A stretch of DNA of 8,738 bases from an uncultured Erysipelotrichaceae bacterium (GTDB lineage Bacteria > Bacillota_I > Bacilli_A > Erysipelotrichales > Erysipelotrichaceae). The stretch is taken from positions 1 through 8,738 of the forward strand of contig CADBPB010000219.1 of NCBI GenBank assembly GCA_902796525.1, given 5' to 3'. Of this stretch, positions 1 through 5,947 are shown in pieces. A program made the translations under genes and the position numbers. Position 1 is the stretch's first letter. Every line of letters starts with the position of its first letter. Under the pieces are notes generated by a model. That model was not told the origin of the DNA. It made no database searches and worked only from the letters and a program-made list of their open reading frames with translations.

Positions 1-614
1 AATATCCTCTGATGGCACTTGTCGTCAGCGGCGGTCATACGGAACTGGTCTATGTCGAAAACGACCAGGATTTCAGGATCATCGGTACGACCCTGGATGA
101 TGCGATTGGCGAGGCATATGACAAAGTAGCCAGAATCATGCATGAAGCCTATCCGGGCGGTCCCGTCATCGACCGTCTGGCCAAAGAAGGGAAACATACA
201 TACCAGCTTCCTACGCCGAAAGTCGGAGATCTGAATTTTTCTTTTTCCGGACTGAAGAACGCGGTGAATACATTGGTCAAGAAAGAAACGGAAAAAGGCA
301 ACGAGATCAGGAAGAACGATCTGGCCTGCAGTTTCCAGGAGACCGCTTTGAACTGCCTGATCAAGAAAACGAAGGAAGCGCTGGAACTTTATCCGTGCAA
401 ATGCCTGGTTCTGGCAGGGGGCGTCGCCGCCAATTCCCGTTTGAGAGAACTGATGCAGGAGAATTTCCGGGATATCGACCTGATCCTGCCGCCGTTAAAA
501 TACTGTACGGACAACGCTTTGATGATCGCCTGCGCGGCATTGCATTATCTGAAACATGACAGGTATGTGGGACTGGACGCTTCCAGCCAACCCGGCATGT
601 CGATCGAAGACTAG
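1..614 (+). CDS. tsaD: tRNA N6-threonylcarbamoyladenosine synthase subunit TsaD, C-terminal part (5' truncated by window edge)
   Basis: TsaD (Kae1/YgjD/Gcp family) is the catalytic subunit of the cytoplasmic machinery that moves threonylcarbamoyl from TC-AMP onto A37 of tRNAs reading ANN codons. The reading frame is open from base 3 and already reads YPLMALVVSGGHTEL, the conserved block in the middle of TsaD, so the ATG at 12 is an internal Met and not the start. About 203 residues are visible of a usual ~340. The N-terminal HxxxH metal ligands lie outside the window. Visible family marks are SGGHTEL (substrate/nucleotide loop), the FSFSGLKNAV block, GGVAANSRLR (ATP-binding loop) and CTDNALMIA, whose Asp is the C-terminal metal ligand. 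The stop is TAG 612-614. No terminator hairpin follows; the rex control region begins 6 bases later. In many Bacillota tsaD lies near rex and an ABC-F gene (B. subtilis gcp-ydiF-ydiH region), which supports the identification. Confidence 0.96.
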   Translation, partial: YPLMALVVSGGHTELVYVENDQDFRIIGTTLDDAIGEAYDKVARIMHEAYPGGPVIDRLAKEGKHTYQLPTPKVGDLNFSFSGLKNAVNTLVKKETEKGNEIRKNDLACSFQETALNCLIKKTKEALELYPCKCLVLAGGVAANSRLRELMQENFRDIDLILPPLKYCTDNALMIACAALHYLKHDRYVGLDASSQPGMSIED

Positions 615-620
615 TGAAAA

Positions 621-638
621 TTATTAAATAATTCACAA
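621..638. promoter_or_regulatory. Putative Rex operator (autoregulatory) upstream of rex
   Basis: The 18 bp read TTATTAA-ATAA-TTCACAA. Rex boxes of Gram-positive bacteria have the form TTGTGAA-N4-TTCACAA, with TTGTTAA/TTAACAA variants. The right arm (632-638) is a perfect half site. The left arm (621-627) differs from TTGTTAA only at the third base. The AT-only 4-base centre and 18-bp length also fit. The right arm contains the -35 hexamer 632-637, so a bound Rex dimer would block RNA polymerase. The site lies 31 bases upstream of the rex ATG, which suggests negative autoregulation. Binding itself is inferred from the match and position. Confidence 0.72.
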
Positions 639-660
639 ATAATTTGATATATATTATAAT
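632..660 (+). promoter_or_regulatory. Sigma-A-type promoter of the rex operon
   Basis: The -35 box TTCACA (632-637; 5 of 6 consensus) is followed by a 17-bp spacer and a perfect -10 box TATAAT (655-660). The predicted transcription start is about base 667 (a G, 7 bases after the -10). This is only about 3 bases before the rex ATG at 670, so the mRNA would have essentially no 5' leader. The -35 box is embedded in the Rex-like operator. An 8-base direct repeat, AATTTGAT (641-648 and 658-665), overlaps the spacer and the -10 region; its meaning is unknown and it may be chance in AT-rich DNA. Confidence 0.75.
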
Positions 661-669
661 TTGATTGTT

Positions 670-1293
670 ATGACGAATATCTCAAAAGCCACGTTGCAGC
701 GTTATCCGATCTATCTGAAAGCGTTGCGTAAGCTTTCGGCCGACGGAACCAAGCGGGTTCTTTCCTCTGAACTGTCGGAATATGTCAACATCAAATCGAC
801 GACGATACGCCGGGATTTTTCTTTGATGGGCCAGTTCGGCAAACAGGGATATGGCTATGATGTTGATGAACTCATCAATATCTTTGCCAGAGAACTGGGA
901 GAAGACTACGATGAGAAAATGATTCTGATCGGCGTCGGAAGACTTGGGACAGCGATCCTGAATTACAACAACTGGGACTATGTTGCAGGGGAGATCGTCT
1001 GCGCCTTCGATCTGCAGCCGGAAAAACGGAGTCATGAGCCGAAAGTCAATGTGCCGGTCTATCATATCGATCAACTGAAAGAGAAGATCCCGCCAGGCTG
1101 CGAGATCGCGATCCTGTGCATTCCCAGCGGCGCACAGGAGATCGTCGACCAGTTGCATGAACTGGGCGTTAAAGGAATCGTCAATTTTACCCGCGAGCAT
1201 TTCGTGCTTCCGGAAGGAATGATCAAGAAAGATGTCGATGTCGTATCGACGATACAGGAATTGGTATTCGAAGTCAATTCGATCAATAAATAA
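670..1293 (+). CDS. rex: Redox-sensing transcriptional repressor Rex
   Basis: Rex is a cytoplasmic homodimeric repressor that binds operators when NAD+ is high and leaves DNA when NADH binds; targets are usually fermentation and respiration genes. The 207-residue product is the usual family length (~205-215). Residues 3-12 (NISKATLQRY) match the conserved Rex N-terminus. The winged-helix recognition region is STTIRRDFS (about 43-51), followed by the wing block GQFGKQGYGYDV (about 54-65). The Rossmann NAD(H) loop is GVGRLGTAI (88-96). A C-terminal domain-swap helix is expected from the family and fits the final ~20 residues. I chose ATG 670 because the family N-terminus starts there. A TTG at 661 in frame would add three residues but lies upstream of the predicted transcription start. 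No Shine-Dalgarno sequence precedes either codon. It is the first gene of a five-gene train; asnS starts 14 bases after its stop. Confidence 0.95.
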   Translation: MTNISKATLQRYPIYLKALRKLSADGTKRVLSSELSEYVNIKSTTIRRDFSLMGQFGKQGYGYDVDELINIFARELGEDYDEKMILIGVGRLGTAILNYNNWDYVAGEIVCAFDLQPEKRSHEPKVNVPVYHIDQLKEKIPPGCEIAILCIPSGAQEIVDQLHELGVKGIVNFTREHFVLPEGMIKKDVDVVSTIQELVFEVNSINK

Positions 1294-1307
1294 AGGGAGG
1301 ACAGGTT

Positions 1308-2687
1308 ATGGAACTGTATTTTGCCAGAGAATTGTATGAAATGTGCCAGAATGGCACGACGATGGAGCTCGACCAGCTGGAATATGTCGCGGTCGAAGGA
1401 TGGATCCGGACCAATCGCGACAACGGCCAGGTCGGTTTTATCGAACTGAATGATGGCACGTATTTCAAGAACATCCAGATCGTTTATGACAGCAGTCTGG
1501 CCAATCACGAAGATGTGACCCATCTTCTGACCGGTTCGGCGATCTATGTCATCGGCAAGTTCGTTCATACGCCTGAAAACAAGCAGCCTTTCGAGATCAA
1601 AGCGACTTCGATCGAAGTGGAGGGCTATTCGGATGAAAGCTATCCTTTACAGAAGAAGAGACATACTTTCGAATACCTGAGAGAGATCCCACATCTGCGG
1701 GTAAGGACCAACACCTTCATGGCTGTCTTTAGAGTCAGATCCGCTCTGGCCATGGCGATCCACGAATTCTTCCAGTCCCAGGGTTTCATCTATGTGCATA
1801 CCCCGATCATTACGGGCAACGATGCCGAAGGTGCCGGCGAAGTCTTTACGGTCACGACCAGGGACGACGGCAAGTATGAGGAAGACTTCTTTGGCAAGCA
1901 CGCTTCTCTGACGGTTTCCGGACAGCTGCATGTCGAACCGTTCGCTTTGGCTTTCAGAGATACCTATACCTTCGGACCGACCTTCCGTTCCGAGAATTCA
2001 AATACCAAGAACCATGCATCCGAGTTCTGGATGATCGAACCGGAGATCGCTTTTGCAGATCTGGAAGACGATATGGTGCTGATCGAAGACATGGTGAAAT
2101 ACTGCATCGATTATGTCAGGACCAACTGTCCTGCCGAAATGGATTTCTTCAATTCCATGATCGACAAGACGCTGAAAGAACGTCTGGATCATGTCTATAA
2201 TTCTTCATTCCGCAGAATGAGCTATACGGAAGCGATCGATCTGCTGCTGAAAGCTCCGGTCAAATTCGAAAACAAAGTCAGCTGGGGCATGGACCTCAAT
2301 ACCGAACATGAACGTTATCTGTGTGAAAAAGTCGTCAACGGACCGGTTTTCCTGACGGATTATCCGAAAGACATCAAGGCGTTCTATATGCGCCAGAACG
2401 ACGATGGAAAGACCGTGGCAGCCTGCGACTTGCTGGTGCCGCATGTCGGTGAACTGGTAGGCGGTTCGCAAAGAGAAGAACGTCTGAATCTCCTGGAAGC
2501 CAGGATGAAAGAACTGAATATGGATATCGCCGGATATGAATGGTATCTGGATACCAGAAGATACGGCGGTTGCAAGCATGCGGGTTTCGGACTCGGTTTC
2601 GAGCGGATGGTCATGTATCTGACGGGTATGGAAAATATCCGCGATGTCCTTCCTTATCCGAGGACCCCACGCAATCTGATCTATTAG
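1308..2687 (+). CDS. asnS: Asparaginyl-tRNA synthetase
   Basis: This class IIb aminoacyl-tRNA synthetase joins Asn to tRNA-Asn using ATP in the cytoplasm. The product has 459 residues, close to the usual ~463-466. An N-terminal OB-fold anticodon-binding domain spans about 25-106 (VEGWIRTNRDNGQVGFIELN). The catalytic core follows: motif 1 region about 150-170, GAGEVFTVTT (175-184), LTVSGQLHVE (201-210), motif 2 FRSENSNTKNHASEFW (226-241) and motif 3 GFGLGFERMVMYLTG (426-440). The LTVSGQL and FRSENSNT blocks are as in E. coli-type AsnRS and separate it from AspRS. The start ATG 1308 is preceded by GGGAGG (1295-1300) with a 7-base spacer, 14 bases after the rex stop. No T-box or own promoter is seen, so expression should follow the rex promoter. 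This gives a plausible but unusual link between redox state and Asn charging. Confidence 0.96.
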   Translation: MELYFARELYEMCQNGTTMELDQLEYVAVEGWIRTNRDNGQVGFIELNDGTYFKNIQIVYDSSLANHEDVTHLLTGSAIYVIGKFVHTPENKQPFEIKATSIEVEGYSDESYPLQKKRHTFEYLREIPHLRVRTNTFMAVFRVRSALAMAIHEFFQSQGFIYVHTPIITGNDAEGAGEVFTVTTRDDGKYEEDFFGKHASLTVSGQLHVEPFALAFRDTYTFGPTFRSENSNTKNHASEFWMIEPEIAFADLEDDMVLIEDMVKYCIDYVRTNCPAEMDFFNSMIDKTLKERLDHVYNSSFRRMSYTEAIDLLLKAPVKFENKVSWGMDLNTEHERYLCEKVVNGPVFLTDYPKDIKAFYMRQNDDGKTVAACDLLVPHVGELVGGSQREERLNLLEARMKELNMDIAGYEWYLDTRRYGGCKHAGFGLGFERMVMYLTGMENIRDVLPYPRTPRNLIY

Positions 2688-2688
2688 A

Positions 2689-4554
2689 ATGCTGATACAA
2701 GTGAGTGACGGTACCGTATTCTACGGTACCAATGATGTATTTGAACATATCGACTTTACCGTCAATGAGAATCAGAAGATCGCGCTGGTAGGTCGAAACG
2801 GGAGTGGCAAGACCACTCTTTTAAAGGTGCTTGCCGGCGAGGAAGAACTGACGGAAGGAAAAGTGATACGCAACAGCAGGATCAACATTTCCTATCTGAA
2901 ACAGAATGCTCTGATCGATTCAACGCTGACGATGCAAGAAACCTTCGACGAAGTCTTTGCGGAACTGCAGGATCTTGAGAAGCAGATGAACGACCTCAGC
3001 GAGCTCCTGCAAGAAAACCACGACGATGCGCTGATCGAAAAGTATTCCGCTTTGGAAGAGCGCTATAAGTATGCGGGCGGCTATACCTACCGCAGCGAAA
3101 TGATGAGCGTCCTGCATGGCTTCGGATTCAGCGACAGCGACCTGAAGAAAAACGTCTCCGAATTTTCCGGAGGAGAGAAGACCAAGATCGCTTTTGCTTC
3201 CTTATTGCTGCAGAAGCCGGATCTTCTGCTGCTGGATGAACCGACCAACCATCTCGATCTGAACACGATCGAATGGCTGGAAGGCTATCTGAACAAGTAT
3301 CCTAAAGCGATGATCATCGTGTCCCACGACCGGACTTTCCTGGATAAGACGGTGAGTCTGGTCTACGAACTGGAATACGGGGAACTGACGAAATACTACG
3401 GAAACTATTCCGCATTTGTCGAACAGAAGAAGAAAGACCTGATCAAGCAGGAAGCCGCTTACCGCAGACAGCAGAAAGATATCAAGCGTCTGGAAGAACT
3501 GATCGAGAAATTCCGCTACAAGAAAAATAAAGCTGCTTTTGCGCAATCCAAGATCAAGTATCTTGAACGGATGGAACGGATCGACGATCCCAGAAAAGCC
3601 GATACCAAAGCGTTCAAAGCCCGTTTTACCTGTAAGAACCGCGGAGGCAGGAACGTCCTGAGTCTGGATCATTATGCCGTCGGTTACGACCGCCCGTTAT
3701 GCGAGGTCAGTCTCAATATCATGAAAGGGGATCGGATCTGCGTGATGGGCGACAACGGAACGGGAAAGTCGACATTGCTGAAAACGATCATCGGTGAGAT
3801 TGAACCGCTGTCCGGATACAAGCTGCTTGGCCATCAGATTGATATCGGCTATTTCGATCAGAATCTGGCGCATTTCAAAAGCGGCAACACGGTTCTGGAA
3901 GAACTATGGAACGAGAATCCGGAAATGGATCTGTATACGGTGCGATCCATCCTGGGAGCGTTCCTGTTCTCGGCAGACGAGGTCTTCAAGGAAGTCAATG
4001 TCCTCTCGGGCGGGGAAAAGGTGAGACTGTCCCTGGCGAAACTGATGCTGAAGAAAGCGAATTTTCTGATCCTGGATGAGCCGACCAATCATCTGGATAT
4101 CGTCTCCAAGGAAGCCCTGGAAAACAGTCTGAGCGAATATGACGGCACGATCCTGTTCGTATCGCATGACCGCTATTTCATCAGAAAGATCGCCACTTCC
4201 TGTCTGGTGATCGATGAAGGTTCCGTTACCTATTATCCTGACGGATACAAGGATTATATCGATACAGCAAAGAAAGAAACAGCCAAGGAAGAAGAGAAAA
4301 CGAAAAAAGAGGTTCCGCTGAAAGAACGGAAACAGAAACCAAAATACAATCTCAGGAAACTGGAAGACGAGATTTCATCCATGGAAGAACTTCTGGAAGA
4401 AAAAAGAGCGCTGCGTTTCGAAGAAGAGTACTATCAGGATATGAACAAGATGCGCGAACTCGATGAAGAGATCGACGAGATCCATAACAAGATCCATGCT
4501 TTGGAAGAGCAATGGGAAGAAGCCATGCAAGAGGAAGAAGAAAAAAACAAGTAA
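2689..4554 (+). CDS. ABC-F family ATPase (YdiF/Uup-like, ribosome-associated)
   Basis: ABC-F proteins are soluble twin-ATPases without membrane domains that bind the ribosomal E site and help stalled or slow ribosomes; some give antibiotic resistance. The 621-residue product shows Walker A GRNGSGKT (35-42), signature FSGGEKTK (159-166), Walker B LLLLDEPTNHLD (179-190) and VSHDR (211-215). A charged linker (about 240-300) contains FRYKKNKAAFAQSKIK, the typical ABC-F interdomain helix pair. The second set is GDNGTGKS (354-361), LSGGEKVR (439-446), FLILDEPTNHLD (459-470) and VSHDR (491-495). Both catalytic Glu residues are intact. A highly charged C-terminal tail (about 525-621) looks coiled coil, as in YdiF/Uup types. 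The modest linker fits a housekeeping member better than a resistance factor. The ATG lies one base after the asnS stop with no Shine-Dalgarno, so translation is probably coupled to asnS. A perfect hairpin sits at 2710-2730. The exact subfamily is not certain. Confidence 0.93.
   Translation: MLIQVSDGTVFYGTNDVFEHIDFTVNENQKIALVGRNGSGKTTLLKVLAGEEELTEGKVIRNSRINISYLKQNALIDSTLTMQETFDEVFAELQDLEKQMNDLSELLQENHDDALIEKYSALEERYKYAGGYTYRSEMMSVLHGFGFSDSDLKKNVSEFSGGEKTKIAFASLLLQKPDLLLLDEPTNHLDLNTIEWLEGYLNKYPKAMIIVSHDRTFLDKTVSLVYELEYGELTKYYGNYSAFVEQKKKDLIKQEAAYRRQQKDIKRLEELIEKFRYKKNKAAFAQSKIKYLERMERIDDPRKADTKAFKARFTCKNRGGRNVLSLDHYAVGYDRPLCEVSLNIMKGDRICVMGDNGTGKSTLLKTIIGEIEPLSGYKLLGHQIDIGYFDQNLAHFKSGNTVLEELWNENPEMDLYTVRSILGAFLFSADEVFKEVNVLSGGEKVRLSLAKLMLKKANFLILDEPTNHLDIVSKEALENSLSEYDGTILFVSHDRYFIRKIATSCLVIDEGSVTYYPDGYKDYIDTAKKETAKEEEKTKKEVPLKERKQKPKYNLRKLEDEISSMEELLEEKRALRFEEEYYQDMNKMRELDEEIDEIHNKIHALEEQWEEAMQEEEEKNK
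2710..2730 (+). repeat. Perfect 9-bp inverted repeat (hairpin) just inside the ABC-F gene
   Basis: GGTACCGTA (2710-2718) is followed by a 3-base loop TTC and the exact reverse complement TACGGTACC (2722-2730). Pairing stops at 2709/2731 (C/A). The RNA stem starts 22 bases into the ABC-F coding sequence and covers codons 8-14 (G-T-V-F-Y-G-T). There is no following T-run, so it is not an intrinsic terminator. It lies where a stem could slow or position an initiating ribosome; that role is inference. Confidence 0.8.
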
Positions 4555-4559
4555 AGGAG
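4553..4559 (+). promoter_or_regulatory. Ribosome binding site that fixes the tldD start
   Basis: AAAGGAG, overlapping the last two bases of the ABC-F stop codon, lies 5 bases before ATG 4565. This strong Shine-Dalgarno decides for ATG 4565 over the in-frame ATG 4463, which lies inside the ABC-F gene and would add 34 unnatural Lys/Arg-rich residues. Confidence 0.88.
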
Positions 4560-4564
4560 AAGAT

Positions 4565-5947
4565 ATGCTGAATCAATTTCTCAAATCAAGAATACCGGAT
4601 GCCAGAAAACTGGTAAGGGAACTGCAGAAAGACTTTGATTATGTTTCCATTCTCGGAACCGTTGTCAGCAACAAGATCATTACCGTTTCTACGCACGTAA
4701 ATTCGATCGACGATGTCGATGCGGAATGCGGTTTTGTGATCAAGGTCTATAAGAACGGACACTATTCCGAATATTCCTGCAACGATATCGAAGGTCTGAA
4801 AGCAAATGAAATCCGCAAAGCGGTGAGACTGGATAAGACTGTATCGGACGACTATCGGGTCAAGATGCTGCAGGAATCCGAACATGTCGACGATTATCTC
4901 AGAGAAGACAGTTCATCATTGAGCGATAAGGAGATCATGACCATCCTGGAAGAAACCAAGGATGGATTGCATGCCAGAGATGAGCGGGTGATCAATGTGG
5001 TCAGCCGCTATACGAAGAGACAGACTTCCAAGATCTTCGTTTCCGCCAAGAAATGTCTGACCCAGAAATACGACTGGATCAACGTCGTTCTGATGACGGC
5101 GGTCCGTGACGGCGGCAATATCAAGTCGAACTACGAAGCGGAAGGGGAGGCAGATTCGCTGACTGCTCTGAACAAGTTCCGTGAACATGCTCCGGGCGTG
5201 CTGGATATCGCTCTTAGAATGCTGAAAGCAAAACCGGTCAAGCCGGGAAAATACACGATCATTACCGATCCTTCGATTTCCGGACTGATCGCCCACGAAG
5301 CCTTCGGCCATGGCGTCGAAATGGATATGTTCGTCAAGAACAGGGCGAAAGCCGTCGATTATATCGGCGAATATGTCGCCTCTCCATTGGTCAATATGTA
5401 TGACGGGGCTGCCGAGTGCGTCAGTGCCGCTTCATATTTCTTTGATGACGATGGCGTGGAAGCGCATCGGACGCATATTATTAAGGACGGAATCCTGCAG
5501 ACAGGCATCTCCGATAGCCTCAGCGCCATGGAACTGGGAACGGAACCGACCGGAAACGGACGCCGCGAGAGCTATCAGCGCAAAGTCTATACGCGGATGA
5601 CGAATACCTATTTCGCCGCAGGGAAAGACAGATACGAAGATATGATCAAGTCTGTGAAACATGGCTATCTGCTTTGTCAGACCAACAACGGCATGGAGGA
5701 TCCGAAAAACTGGCAGATCCAGTGCACGGCATCCTACGGTCTGGAGATCAGGAATGGCGAATTCACCGGAGAGATGATTGCGCCGGTCGTCATTTCCGGC
5801 TATGTGATCGATCTGCTGAAATCGATCTCGATGGTTTCCGATCAGCTGACGGTCCATGGATCGGGTATGTGTGGAAAGGGTCATAAGGAATGGGTCTATG
5901 TCGCGGATGGCGGACCTTATCTGAAAGCGGAGGCGAAACTGGGATGA
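4565..5947 (+). CDS. tldD: TldD family zinc metalloprotease
   Basis: TldD is the catalytic subunit of the TldD/TldE heterodimer, a cytoplasmic protease that cuts small unfolded peptides. In E. coli it trims the microcin B17 precursor and degrades the antitoxin CcdA. The product has 460 residues, near the usual ~450-480. The zinc motif HEAFGH (244-249; HExxxH) is intact. The third ligand is expected at Cys436 in GMCGKG, matching the PGMCGK-type block of TldD. Other family marks are VEMDMFVKNRAK after the zinc site, SAASYFFDDDGVEAHRT (about 287-303), GNGRRESYQ (330-338) and the substrate loop MTNTYFAAGK (345-354). The start ATG 4565 is chosen on a strong AAAGGAG site 10 bases after the ABC-F stop. 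The gene overlaps the tldE-like start by 4 bases, so the two subunits should be translated together. Its native substrate is unknown; no precursor peptide gene is visible nearby. Confidence 0.94.
   Translation: MLNQFLKSRIPDARKLVRELQKDFDYVSILGTVVSNKIITVSTHVNSIDDVDAECGFVIKVYKNGHYSEYSCNDIEGLKANEIRKAVRLDKTVSDDYRVKMLQESEHVDDYLREDSSSLSDKEIMTILEETKDGLHARDERVINVVSRYTKRQTSKIFVSAKKCLTQKYDWINVVLMTAVRDGGNIKSNYEAEGEADSLTALNKFREHAPGVLDIALRMLKAKPVKPGKYTIITDPSISGLIAHEAFGHGVEMDMFVKNRAKAVDYIGEYVASPLVNMYDGAAECVSAASYFFDDDGVEAHRTHIIKDGILQTGISDSLSAMELGTEPTGNGRRESYQRKVYTRMTNTYFAAGKDRYEDMIKSVKHGYLLCQTNNGMEDPKNWQIQCTASYGLEIRNGEFTGEMIAPVVISGYVIDLLKSISMVSDQLTVHGSGMCGKGHKEWVYVADGGPYLKAEAKLG

Noticed and set aside
12..14. 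ATG as the start of the tsaD-like gene
   Set aside because: The frame is open upstream and codes for YPL, which belongs to the conserved TsaD block; the visible part is the C-terminal portion of a longer protein.
661..669. TTG at 661 as the rex start
   Set aside because: It lies just after the -10 box and upstream of the likely transcription start, has no Shine-Dalgarno, and the family N-terminus fits ATG 670.
1071..1568. Minus-strand open frame of 165 codons across rex/asnS (and similar ones at 682-1200, 3202-3672, 5432-5884, 6511-6975)
   Set aside because: They are antisense to well-identified genes, resemble no known family and have no ribosome site that I can support; they follow from the codon composition of the + strand genes.
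2710..2730. Hairpin at the ABC-F start as an intrinsic terminator or attenuator
   Set aside because: No T-run follows the stem and it lies inside the coding sequence; kept only as a possible translation element.
4463..4564. Longer tldD starting at ATG 4463
   Set aside because: The extension is a Lys/Arg-rich out-of-frame reading of the ABC-F coiled-coil tail; a strong ribosome site sits right before ATG 4565.
5890..5943. Longer tldE-like gene starting at ATG 5890
   Set aside because: It lies within tldD in another frame and has no ribosome site; the ATGA overlap at 5944 is the usual operon arrangement.
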